From NCBI GenBank assembly GCA_003224135.1, contig QHYO01000305.1, positions 1 to 8,089 of the forward strand: a stretch of 8,089 bases of DNA. The letters are read 5' to 3'. Shown piece by piece: positions 1-7,288 of the stretch; the stretch's first letter is position 1, and the number at the start of each line of letters is the position of its first letter. The DNA comes from Acidobacteriota bacterium (lineage in GTDB: Bacteria; Acidobacteriota; Terriglobia; Acidiferrales; UBA7541). The translations under genes were made by a program, and so were the position numbers. The notes under the pieces are model-generated. The model ran no database searches. It had not been told where the DNA came from and saw nothing but the letters and a program-made list of their open reading frames with translations.

Positions 1-1
1 T

Positions 2-943
2 CTTGAAGACCAGGGGGCATACGCAAAGGCCATTCCGGTACTCGAAGAAGCGGTACGTTTGCAGTCCGGACCCGGCGGCGTTCGCGCCGATCTGGCGGCG
101 AGCCTCACGGAACTTGCGAATTGCCATTTCTATACCGGCGACTACGCGACTTCGGATTCCATCAACCGCCGCGTCCTCGAGATGGATCGCCAACTGTACG
201 GAGAGCGGCATCCGCACGTGGCGGATGATCTGATCAATCTCGGCGCCAATCAGTACGAGTGGGGTCACTATCCGGAGGCCGAGCAGTTCTATCGGCAGGC
301 ATCGGACATTATCCGAGGGTGGTACGGACGGGAAAATCCCGAAACGGCTTCTGCGCTGACGATGGTCGGACGCGCGCTGGTGGCGCAGCAAAAATTCACC
401 GAGGCCGATCTCATCGCGACGGAAGCGCTACAAATTCAGGAGAAAGTGTACGGCCCGGTACACCCGCGCGTGGCGTCTGCGCTGAATGAAGTCGGTAAAG
501 TCGCACTGCAGCAGGGCAAGCTCGACGAAGCAGAAAAGTGTTTTGCGCGAATGGTGGAAATCTACCGCGCCGTATATCCCGACGGACACTATTTTATCGG
601 TATCGCAGAAGCGAATCTCGCTGGCGTTTACGTGGAACGAAGGCAGTACGAACGCGCGGAAGAGCTCTATCGCGACGCGCTGAACATTTACGCAAACACG
701 CTGCCCGCAGACCACCAGAACGTTGGAATCGGCAAAGCCAAACTGGGCCGCACGTTACTTCGTGAAAGGCGATACGCAGACGCATTAAAGGAAACACTCG
801 CCGGATACGACATTCTGAGCAAAAAAGCCGATAACTCAAATCCATGGCTAAAGAACGCAAAACAAGATCTCAGCGAAGAATATATAGCCCTTAAGCAACC
901 AGAACAGGCTGCGAGATTCCGCGACGCAGCCGCCAAGCCTTAG
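2..943 (+). CDS. TPR-repeat protein, C-terminal part (5' end outside window); probably the tail of a Ser/Thr protein kinase
   Basis: The reading frame is open from base 2, so the gene starts left of the window; 313 residues are visible before the TAG. The visible part is a regular array of kinesin-light-chain-type tetratricopeptide repeats with an exact 42-residue period, beginning at visible residues 30, 72, 114, 156, 198, 240 and 282 (the last one short). Repeats carry the pattern L..LG......G.Y.EAE..YR.AL followed by YG..HP, for example YGERHP, YGRENP and YGPVHP. Such arrays form a helical solenoid that binds protein partners. The ending, WLKNAKQDL followed by KQPEQAARFR, resembles the C-terminus of many acidobacterial PknB-like Ser/Thr kinases with TPR tails. 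That assignment is inference, because no kinase domain is in view. Other TPR proteins, such as adenylate-cyclase or DNA-binding fusions, remain possible. The gene converges on the efflux operon. Confidence -1.
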   Translation, partial: LEDQGAYAKAIPVLEEAVRLQSGPGGVRADLAASLTELANCHFYTGDYATSDSINRRVLEMDRQLYGERHPHVADDLINLGANQYEWGHYPEAEQFYRQASDIIRGWYGRENPETASALTMVGRALVAQQKFTEADLIATEALQIQEKVYGPVHPRVASALNEVGKVALQQGKLDEAEKCFARMVEIYRAVYPDGHYFIGIAEANLAGVYVERRQYERAEELYRDALNIYANTLPADHQNVGIGKAKLGRTLLRERRYADALKETLAGYDILSKKADNSNPWLKNAKQDLSEEYIALKQPEQAARFRDAAAKP

Positions 944-965
944 CCGTCGTCATCCGCACATATTT

Positions 966-977
966 TCTTCCGGAAGA
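966..977. repeat. Perfect 12-bp palindrome between convergent genes
   Basis: TCTTCCGGAAGA reads the same on both strands and lies in the 37-bp gap between the TPR gene stop and the RND pump stop. As RNA it could only form a 4-bp stem with a CCGG loop. On the plus strand the T-run precedes it, and on the minus strand an A-run follows it. That is the wrong arrangement for an intrinsic terminator in either direction, so it is recorded only as a palindrome of unknown role. Confidence -1.
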
Positions 978-980
978 CAA

Positions 981-3900
981 CTAACCCTGAGCGGCTTCTT
1001 TCGGCTGAAGATAGAAGTGTATGGCCGGAGTGAAGATCAGCGACAAGACCATCGAACTGAGCAGTCCTCCAACAACGGCGATCGCAAGTGGTTTCAGCAT
1101 TTGCGAACCCGCCCCGATGGCGAACGCCAAAGGCAACATTCCGGCTATCGTGGCCAGGGCCGTCATGACGATCGGGCGTAAGCGGCGGCGGCCCGCTTGA
1201 ATCATGGCGTCCCGCGCGGAAAACCCAAGCCTCCGGAACCGGTGCTCCGCATCAAGAAGCAAAATGCCGTTCTTCGCGACGATGCCGATGACCATGATCA
1301 TGCCCATGAACGAAGCCACGTTGAAAGTCGTATTCGTGACCAGTAGCGCGACAAATCCTCCGAAACTTGAGAGCAAAGCCGAACCTAAAATCGCTGCCGG
1401 CGCCGAAAAAGTGTGGAATTCGAAGAGTAAAACCGCGAATAGGAGCAAAAGGGCGAGGAATAGAACCATCAACAGATCGCCGAATGATTTCTGTTGTTCC
1501 TGATACGTGCCGCCATATTCCACGCGGATCGAAGAAGGCAAGTGAAGTTCATTCACTGCCTTCTGCACGGCTGCGATCCCCGTGCCAAGATCCACGCCTT
1601 CAAAACGTCCGGTAACCTGAACCAGCCGCTGTAAATTTTCTCGCAGAATTTCGGTCTCACCAGGGTCCGTGGTGATCGTGGCCAGAGAGCCCAGCGTCGC
1701 AGTTCGGCCGGTCGAACTTGTGAGCAATGTATCGCCCATCCTGTCGAGTGATGCGCGGTTTTGCTCGGGAAAGCGAACGCGAATGGTATAGGCGCGATCG
1801 TTGAGAATCACGGGCGTCGCTGCAGGCTCGCCCTCAAGAACGGCCGCGGCATCCACAGCGACCTCCTCGGAGGTAAAACCAACTCGCGCAGCCACGGCCG
1901 GGTTTACCTGAAAGGTCACAGCCGGACCGCTGACGGTATTCTCCACACCGTTGAGAACATCCACGACGCCATGCACTTTGCCAATAGCCTCTGCCACTTT
2001 TGGCGCGGTCTCGTTCAAAAGCTTGCCGTCGCGCGAAAAGAGCTTGATGACAATCGGTTCAGGCTGGCTGGTCAAATCACCTATCATGTCCTGCAGGATC
2101 TGAATAAATTCGACTTTTGTGACTGGTTCTTTCTGCTCAATCTCCGATCGGACGTCCGCAATGATGTCGTCGATTCCACGCTTGCGGCCGCGTTTCAGCT
2201 TTACGGTGAAGTCTCCCCTATTGGCCTCCGTCACTGCGGCAAGGCCCAGTTGCAGACCCGTGCGCCGCGAAGTGTTCTCCACCTCGGGAGTGGCGCGCAG
2301 AATTTCTTCGATATGCAGAAGGATGCGGTCCGATTCGGCAAGCGAACTCCCCGGCGGCGTGAAGTAGTCCAGAATAAATCCGCCCTCATCCATCTCCGGA
2401 AGCAGGTCACTTCCGAGATATTTGTAACAGGCAAATGTGAGCACGACAATCACAACGGAACTTGCAGGCAAAACCCACGGCCGCTTCAAAATGGCTTGCA
2501 TCGTCCGTCCGTAAAACTCCACGACGCGTCCAAAAAAACCAGCGAGATGTGATTCTTCCGCGGCCAGCAGCGCCGCCATATCGGGAGGAGCCTCGGAAGA
2601 ACTGAGAGGAATTTCGGAAGCGCCTTTACGACGCACCAGATACTGACTGAGCGTCGGTGTCCACGACAACGCAAGAAGAAGGGAGGTAAGCAGAGAAACC
2701 GTCATGGTGACGGCGAGGGCGCGAAAGAAGCTGCCTGTGACACCCGTGATCGAAATTAGAGGAAGAAAAACCACAATTGGTGTGATCGTCGAGCCGATGA
2801 GCGGTACCGTTAATTCGCCCAATGCGCTTTGTATGGCGTGGAAGTGGCTTTGCCCGGCATCGCGATGTAAAACGATGTTTTCCAGCACCACGATCGCGTC
2901 ATCGATCACCAGGCCAACTGCGGCGGCAAGGCCGCCGAGAGTCATCAAGTTGAAGCTCTGATTCGTCAACTTCAATACGATGAAAGTGATGAGCAAAGTC
3001 ACCGGGATGACCAATCCAGCCACCAGCGACGTGCCCCAATCGCGCAAGAACAAGATAATAATAACGGAAGAGAGTACGATTCCAATCAATACGGCATCGC
3101 GCACACTGGCGATGGAATCGTGGACAATTGTGGACTGGTCGTAAAACGGTTCGAGATGCACTCCCGGAGGCAGCGACGGCGTCAGCTCTCGAATTAAGGC
3201 GTGGACTTCGTTCGCAACGTCGAGCGTGTTACTTTCCGGCTGGCGATTGACGTTGAGCAGCACGGCAGGCTTGCCGTTCGCCGTGACGATCGTATACACG
3301 GGAGCAACCGAAGGCGCAATCTTCGCAATGTCGCCCAGTCGAATCGGCACTCCCGCGGGTGAATTCTTGACGACAATCTGCCCGATCTGCTCTGGAGTGC
3401 GCACCTGTCCGCTGACTAGTCCCAGCACAAGTTGATGGCTGTGTTCGATCAAGCCCGGTGAATCGATCAAATTCGTGCGGCGAATGGCATCCAGAATATC
3501 CGGAACTGTGACACCTGCGGTCAGCAGACGCGCGGGGTCGGGCGTCACTTGAAATTCCGGAACGCGTCCGCCCTGCACGATCACGGATGCAACGCCATCC
3601 AGCCGGTTGATGCGCGGCTTCAGATCGTACGTTGCGACCTCCCAAAGCCTGTTCGGAGGCACCGAATCTGACGTCAGGCTATAGCCAATGATGGGAAAGA
3701 CCGCAAACGTTAGGCGATGCGTTTCTATCTTCGCTGTCGTCGGGAGCTCCGCTTGCAGCCGGGCGACGACCGCATCCACGCGTTGCAGCGTCAGAATCAT
3801 GTCGGACTTCCAGTCGAAGAACAAATCGACTTCGGCAGATCCTCGGCTCGTGATCGACGTAACCTTCTGGAGCCCCGGAACGCTGTTGACGGCTTCTTCG

Positions 3901-4145
3901 ATCGGGCGCGTGATGGTCACCAGCATCTGATCGATCGGCATAACGCCATTGTCGACCCCGATGACGATGCGCGGAAAATCAGTGTTTGGAAAAACGGAAA
4001 CGGGAATCGTGAAAGCCAGATAGGCGCCTACCAGCGCCAGGCTGACGGTCAAGAATAAAATGGGACGGGAAAGCCGCTGAAACCAGGGTGCACCCGGTTT
4101 GTTGGCACTCGTCGCAGAGTGAGGAGCTTCGCGCCGGGGATCCAT
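981..4145 (-). CDS. RND efflux pump, inner-membrane permease subunit (HAE-like)
   Basis: This is the inner-membrane proton/substrate antiporter of the tripartite pump, 1054 residues, normal for the AcrB/CusA superfamily. It shows the duplicated RND plan: TM1 at about 27-47, a periplasmic porter loop (about 48-348), TM2-TM6 (about 350-496), TM7 at about 558-576, a second porter loop (about 577-888), and TM8-TM12 (about 889-1042). TM4 contains GLVIDDAIVVLENI with Asp415 and Asp416, and TM10 contains GIVAKNGILLLD with Lys958. These match the AcrB proton relay Asp407/Asp408/Lys940, which favours a drug-type (HAE) pump. HME metal pumps usually lack the paired Asp and the Lys. The PEMDEGG segment at 584-590 also recalls the CzcA/CusA side, so subfamily and substrate are uncertain. 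The ATG is preceded by AAGGAG at 8-nt spacing, which fixes the start. It is the last gene of the operon; no clear terminator follows. Confidence -1.
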   Translation of the reverse strand: MDPRREAPHSATSANKPGAPWFQRLSRPILFLTVSLALVGAYLAFTIPVSVFPNTDFPRIVIGVDNGVMPIDQMLVTITRPIEEAVNSVPGLQKVTSITSRGSAEVDLFFDWKSDMILTLQRVDAVVARLQAELPTTAKIETHRLTFAVFPIIGYSLTSDSVPPNRLWEVATYDLKPRINRLDGVASVIVQGGRVPEFQVTPDPARLLTAGVTVPDILDAIRRTNLIDSPGLIEHSHQLVLGLVSGQVRTPEQIGQIVVKNSPAGVPIRLGDIAKIAPSVAPVYTIVTANGKPAVLLNVNRQPESNTLDVANEVHALIRELTPSLPPGVHLEPFYDQSTIVHDSIASVRDAVLIGIVLSSVIIILFLRDWGTSLVAGLVIPVTLLITFIVLKLTNQSFNLMTLGGLAAAVGLVIDDAIVVLENIVLHRDAGQSHFHAIQSALGELTVPLIGSTITPIVVFLPLISITGVTGSFFRALAVTMTVSLLTSLLLALSWTPTLSQYLVRRKGASEIPLSSSEAPPDMAALLAAEESHLAGFFGRVVEFYGRTMQAILKRPWVLPASSVVIVVLTFACYKYLGSDLLPEMDEGGFILDYFTPPGSSLAESDRILLHIEEILRATPEVENTSRRTGLQLGLAAVTEANRGDFTVKLKRGRKRGIDDIIADVRSEIEQKEPVTKVEFIQILQDMIGDLTSQPEPIVIKLFSRDGKLLNETAPKVAEAIGKVHGVVDVLNGVENTVSGPAVTFQVNPAVAARVGFTSEEVAVDAAAVLEGEPAATPVILNDRAYTIRVRFPEQNRASLDRMGDTLLTSSTGRTATLGSLATITTDPGETEILRENLQRLVQVTGRFEGVDLGTGIAAVQKAVNELHLPSSIRVEYGGTYQEQQKSFGDLLMVLFLALLLLFAVLLFEFHTFSAPAAILGSALLSSFGGFVALLVTNTTFNVASFMGMIMVIGIVAKNGILLLDAEHRFRRLGFSARDAMIQAGRRRLRPIVMTALATIAGMLPLAFAIGAGSQMLKPLAIAVVGGLLSSMVLSLIFTPAIHFYLQPKEAAQG

Positions 4146-4150
4146 GCGCC

Positions 4151-5503
4151 TTACTCCTTGTCCTTATTAGCCGGTGGTTTCACGGAACGATCAGCCTTGT
4201 CCGGTTTCTTGTCCTTGTTTGCTACATCCTTTTCCTCAGCGCCGGGTTTCCCGATGTTAATCTGCGTGCCGTCTGGCACGGCGTATCCCCCGGACGTGAT
4301 CACAAGATCTCCGGGACTGATGCCGGCGGCAATTTGCGTTAATTCGGCGTTGCGAACTCCCAATTGAACTGTTTTTTGGTGCGCCTTGCCATCCGATCCT
4401 GCCCGCAGGACGTAGTCAGCACCTTCGGCATTTTTAAAAATGGCGGCCGTTGGCACCACGACCGCGTCCTTCGCCGTCTTGGAGATCATCGAGACTTCCA
4501 CGGTCATGCCGGGTTTCACGGCTCCGCTTGGCTGCGACGACTCGACCCATACTTCGATTGTGGTGCTGCCCGGATCCAGCGCGGGACTGACAAGACTCAC
4601 CCGCCCCTTCACGGGATCATCCAGGCCCGGCACCCTTAGCTCGGCCGGGTTGCCAACTTTCAAAGCTGCCGCTTCGGATTGCGGGATGTGCGCTTTGGCG
4701 ATCAGCTTCGAAGTGTTCATCACGGTCAAGATGGGTTGATTTGCCGTCGCGAGATCTCCCACATAGAGCGGCCGATCCGTCACCACGCCGTCGATAGGGC
4801 TACGAATTTCTGAGTAACTGAGCTGTGCGGCGGCAGCCCTGTAGTGACCCTGAGCCGACTCCTGTGAACCCTTGGCAGCTTTCAATGCTTGCTGTTTGCC
4901 CAACCGCTGCAAATCCGCAAACTGCTTTTGCGCCTGCTGATTCTGGCTGCGGGCCTGCACAAGAGCGACTTCCGCAGCGTCCAACTCACGACGAGGAAGC
5001 GCGCCCTGTTGAAACAAATCTTTTCGGCTGTCATACACTTTCTGCTGCGCGTCGAAGGCAGCCTTAGCAGCCGCTGCGTCGAGCTCCGCTTTTTGGATTT
5101 GCTGAGGCAAGCTGGAGTTGACCGTCGTGACGTACGACGCTTCGGCTTGATCGAGATCGCCTTTACTCGCTTCCGCTGCCGCCGCGAGATCCTTGTTTTC
5201 CAAAACGGCAAGCAGCTGCCCCTTTTTTACCCGGCTACCGCGCTGCACCTTAAAGTCGGTGATCGTCGACGTGATCTTCGGCGCAATGACAGCCTGCTGC
5301 AACGGGAAGACCACTGCTTCGGCGGACGCAACCTGAGAAATCGCGGATCGTTGCGCAGGCATCGTTTGCACGCTGACGACAGGCTCTTTCTCTTTCTCCT
5401 GTTTGCTGCAGCCGATTGAGAACGAGAGCAAACCTCCCAAGAGAGCGGCCAGGACGAACGCCGTGAATTGCCTTTGTACGCGTGTCCTCAGTTGTCGTTT
5501 CAT
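4151..5503 (-). CDS. RND efflux periplasmic adaptor (membrane fusion protein), putative lipoprotein
   Basis: This HlyD/AcrA-type adaptor bridges the RND pump and the TolC-like channel in the periplasm. It has 450 residues. The N-terminus has basic residues, a hydrophobic stretch and a lipobox-like FSIGC with Cys32 followed by Ser, so an acylated, inner- or outer-leaflet-anchored lipoprotein is likely. Next come the first half of the lipoyl domain (about 70-105, with VQRGSRVKKGQLLAVLE), an Ala/Gln-rich coiled-coil hairpin (about 106-225, turn near GALPRRELD at 167-175), the second lipoyl half (about 229-260, SEIRSPIDGVVTDR and VGDL), a beta-barrel (about 265-340) and a membrane-proximal domain (about 345-418). 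A charged Lys/Asp-rich tail (about 421-450) follows the usual end of the fold. The RLS tip motif of AcrA-type adaptors is not conserved here. The start ATG overlaps the upstream TolC-family stop as ATGA. The only purine-rich match, GGGAG, is 13 nt away, so translation probably depends on coupling. Confidence -1.
   Translation of the reverse strand: MKRQLRTRVQRQFTAFVLAALLGGLLSFSIGCSKQEKEKEPVVSVQTMPAQRSAISQVASAEAVVFPLQQAVIAPKITSTITDFKVQRGSRVKKGQLLAVLENKDLAAAAEASKGDLDQAEASYVTTVNSSLPQQIQKAELDAAAAKAAFDAQQKVYDSRKDLFQQGALPRRELDAAEVALVQARSQNQQAQKQFADLQRLGKQQALKAAKGSQESAQGHYRAAAAQLSYSEIRSPIDGVVTDRPLYVGDLATANQPILTVMNTSKLIAKAHIPQSEAAALKVGNPAELRVPGLDDPVKGRVSLVSPALDPGSTTIEVWVESSQPSGAVKPGMTVEVSMISKTAKDAVVVPTAAIFKNAEGADYVLRAGSDGKAHQKTVQLGVRNAELTQIAAGISPGDLVITSGGYAVPDGTQINIGKPGAEEKDVANKDKKPDKADRSVKPPANKDKE
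4154..4159 (-). promoter_or_regulatory. Ribosome binding site of the RND pump gene
   Basis: On the minus strand AAGGAG lies 8 nt upstream of the pump ATG. It is made of the last two sense codons (Lys-Glu) of the adaptor gene, directly before its TAA. It is a near-consensus Shine-Dalgarno and the strongest in the operon. Its position suggests that ribosomes finishing the adaptor could reinitiate on the pump. Confidence -1.
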
Positions 5504-6885
5504 GGAGTCGTTAATACTCCCGTAAGCGTTTGCAAATTGGCCAAAGCGACACGATAACGGACCGCTCCGTCCTGATAGGCGGTATTCGCTTGTGCATAGG
5601 AGGTTTGGGCGTCCACAACTTCGAGCACGGTGGACTCGCCATTCTTGTAGCGAAGAGTGATCAGCTTGAGGCTCTCCGCCGCAAGTTCAGCGGACCGGCT
5701 CAGGCCACCCAGTTCCATCGACGAAGCTTCCGCTTCCGCGTAAAGAGAACGGATTTCGGCGACGAGCTTGCGCTGAGCCAGCGAAAGTTCGCGCTGTGCT
5801 TGCGTGCGACGAAGCTCCGCTTGCTTCACCCGGCTTTGCGTGGCTCCCCAGTTCCACAAGGGAAGGCTCAATGTGGCCGAAGCGGAAGAACCTAGATTTG
5901 TCAGGCCGTCGGTTTTCGTAGCGAAACGCGCCGCATCGATTCCATAAAAATAGTCAAGGCTCAGGGACGGCAGGTATCCCGCGCGGGCCCCAGTCACGTC
6001 GTGGCCGGCTTGCTCGACAGCGGCAAGGGCTGCACGTATATCAGGATTCTCGCGTATCGCTTGCTGTTGTATTTCCGCAAGAGTTGGAAGAGGCGGATTG
6101 GTATGCAAATCGTCGGCGATCTCAAAGTTGTCGCTAAAATCGGGAAAGATTAGCACGGCGAGGTCGAGCCGCGCGTTTAAGAGCGCGAGTTGCGCTTCTT
6201 GTAATTGACGGTGGCGATCCTGTGTTTGCAGCTCGGCTTTAATGACGTCTGAATGAGCCACTTCCCCGCCGTTTTCCAGGTCTTGTGTCAATTTCAGAAA
6301 ACGGTCTCCCTCTTCGGCGGTTTTCTGTGCTGCCTGCAACTTTTGTTGTGCGGCCGCTGCGGCGTAATAACTTTGCACGACCGTGACCACCAAACCTCGC
6401 GCAGCAATCTCCGCACGTGCCCGGGCAACAGCTGCGGCGGCCGACGCCCGTCGAAAGCTTGCGAACATCGCGAAGTCGATGACCTGGTGGACGTTCCCCT
6501 GACTGATGTATTCGTGGGCCGCATTGTTGGCTATATAGCGCACCGGATTGCCGGGACCATTACCTTGCGTGTAGATCGCGCCGGCGTTTACGCCAACGCT
6601 TGGCAGCAGCGCATCACGCGCCTGTGACCGGTCTTCACGTGCAAGCGCCGCATCCGTAACGGCCGCTTGAAACTGCGCGCTATTTTTCTGGGCACGAGCG
6701 AGAGCATCTTCAAGCGTAAGCCGCAGCGGTGTATTTGCAGCCGACGGCGGGGACTGCCTCGGCGCCGCAATGGAAGCGCCTTGCGCCGCTGAGCTCGCCT
6801 CCTGTTGGCCAGCCCGCGACATGGCCGTCCACAACAAGAATCCCGCGCCACAACCGAGGATCGCTAGTGCACGCTTTGTTTTCAC
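5500..6885 (-). CDS. TolC-family outer-membrane efflux channel
   Basis: This is the outer-membrane exit duct of the tripartite pump, 461 residues, normal for the OEP/TolC family. A Sec signal peptide is visible: MKTKR, a hydrophobic core, and a likely cleavage near SRA-GQ (about 25). A Ser/Ala/Pro-rich linker (about 28-52) follows, then two homologous TolC halves. Half one starts with LRLTLEDALARAQKNS (54-69) and DALLPSVGV (91-99). Half two starts with LAEIQQQAIRENPDIRAAL (269-287) and AGYLPSLSLDY (302-312). The helical-hairpin tips are ENGGEVAHSDVIKA (204-217) and YKNGESTVLEVVDAQ (413-427), equivalent to the TolC tip repeats. The start is GTG; an in-frame TAA two codons upstream (6889-6891) excludes a longer protein, and later starts would lose the signal peptide. 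A modest GAGAG lies about 7 nt upstream. It is the first gene of the operon, with a 403-bp non-coding region before it. Confidence -1.
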   Translation of the reverse strand: MKTKRALAILGCGAGFLLWTAMSRAGQQEASSAAQGASIAAPRQSPPSAANTPLRLTLEDALARAQKNSAQFQAAVTDAALAREDRSQARDALLPSVGVNAGAIYTQGNGPGNPVRYIANNAAHEYISQGNVHQVIDFAMFASFRRASAAAAVARARAEIAARGLVVTVVQSYYAAAAAQQKLQAAQKTAEEGDRFLKLTQDLENGGEVAHSDVIKAELQTQDRHRQLQEAQLALLNARLDLAVLIFPDFSDNFEIADDLHTNPPLPTLAEIQQQAIRENPDIRAALAAVEQAGHDVTGARAGYLPSLSLDYFYGIDAARFATKTDGLTNLGSSASATLSLPLWNWGATQSRVKQAELRRTQAQRELSLAQRKLVAEIRSLYAEAEASSMELGGLSRSAELAAESLKLITLRYKNGESTVLEVVDAQTSYAQANTAYQDGAVRYRVALANLQTLTGVLTTP

Positions 6886-6900
6886 GGCTTATCTCTCATC

Positions 6901-6929
6901 GTTAGTGCCTGACCCGGGGAGCCCGTCAA
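6901..6929 (-). promoter_or_regulatory. Weak sigma70-like promoter candidate for the efflux operon
   Basis: On the minus strand TTGACG (6929-6924, five of six consensus bases) is followed after exactly 17 bp by ACTAAC (6906-6901, only three of six). Transcription would start near 6894, leaving a leader of about 8 nt before the GTG. That would cut into the purine-rich GAGAG, so either the leader is very short or the match is chance. Start-site mapping would decide. Confidence -1.
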
Positions 6930-6935
6930 AAATCT

Positions 6936-6957
6936 ATGTCGGCGCGGCGGCAGACAT
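6936..6957. repeat. Short inverted repeat near the efflux promoter region
   Basis: ATGTC (6936-6940) and GACAT (6953-6957) form a 5-bp inverted repeat around a 12-nt GC-rich spacer, ending 51 bp before the TolC-family GTG. This is where an operator could sit, but the arms are short and chance occurrence is quite possible. Confidence -1.
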
Positions 6958-7012
6958 CTTCGCTTTGCAAGAACCAACATTTCAGCTGTTCCGGCACTTG
7001 ATCATCTCGTGT

Positions 7013-7041
7013 GTGGAACCGTCCCCTTGTCGCAGGTCCAC
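7013..7041. repeat. Imperfect inverted repeat (hairpin-like element) in the intergenic region
   Basis: GTGGAACC (7013-7020) and GGTCCAC (7035-7041) pair as a 7-bp stem with one bulged A. The 14-nt loop between them contains CCCCTTGTCGC. No T-run follows on either strand, so it is not an intrinsic terminator. Its shape would fit a dispersed REP-like repeat or a regulatory palindrome; only copy number in the host genome can tell. Confidence -1.
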
Positions 7042-7288
7042 CGAACTGACACTTAATTCCGGGCGCACCATCCTGATTTCGCAAACCGCCTGTGCCAAGG
7101 ACGAAGTCGAAAAGGAATACTCCGTTTTTTCTCGTTTTCTAGGACCCAACAATCAAGCTACCGAGTCACAGATGAACGCAGGATTAACACGTATTGCGCC
7201 ATTGGAAGGGCTAAAGCAATCAGGCAGATTTCGCCAAGAATAGTCCGGCAACCTCAGATTTTCGAGGAATCGCGATTAAGTCCAGCTT

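Larger units (their letters stand above)
6886..7288. other. 403-bp non-coding region upstream of the efflux operon
   Basis: No convincing gene is visible here on either strand. An open plus-strand frame crosses it, but its only starts lie antisense inside the TolC-family signal peptide. The region should hold the 3' end of the glycosidase transcript and the promoter of the efflux operon. Small structures seen are a 5-bp inverted repeat with a GC-rich spacer (6936-6957), a 7-bp stem with one bulge (7013-7041) and a perfect 10-bp palindrome AATCGCGATT (7268-7277). I see no T-tract-backed hairpin after the glycosidase gene, and no strong promoter. Confidence -1.

Noticed and set aside
59..61. 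TTG as start of the TPR gene
   Set aside because: The same frame is open back to base 2 and already reads as a TPR-like helix (AYAKAIPVLEEAVRL), so the gene begins outside the window.
966..977. Palindrome as a bidirectional terminator for the convergent genes
   Set aside because: The stem is only 4 bp around a CCGG loop, and the T-run lies on the wrong side in both directions.
1761..2552. 263-codon open frame on the plus strand opposite the RND gene
   Set aside because: It lies wholly antisense to a well-supported pump gene. Its translation is rich in His, Arg and Asn with no recognisable domain, as expected of a shadow frame.
981..6885. Heavy-metal efflux (Cus/Czc) operon
   Set aside because: The pump has the paired Asp and the Lys of HAE-type pumps, and I see no metal-binding His- or Met-rich stretches in the adaptor or channel. 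A metal role is not excluded but is not supported.
6770..7243. 157-codon plus-strand open frame crossing the intergenic region
   Set aside because: Its start lies antisense within the TolC-family signal peptide and linker. The intergenic part has no start codon of its own in that frame until close to the end, and the protein shows no family resemblance.
7252..7277. Terminator of the glycosidase gene
   Set aside because: Only a 4-bp CCTC/GAGG stem and the separate AATCGCGATT palindrome are present, with no T-tract after either on the minus strand.
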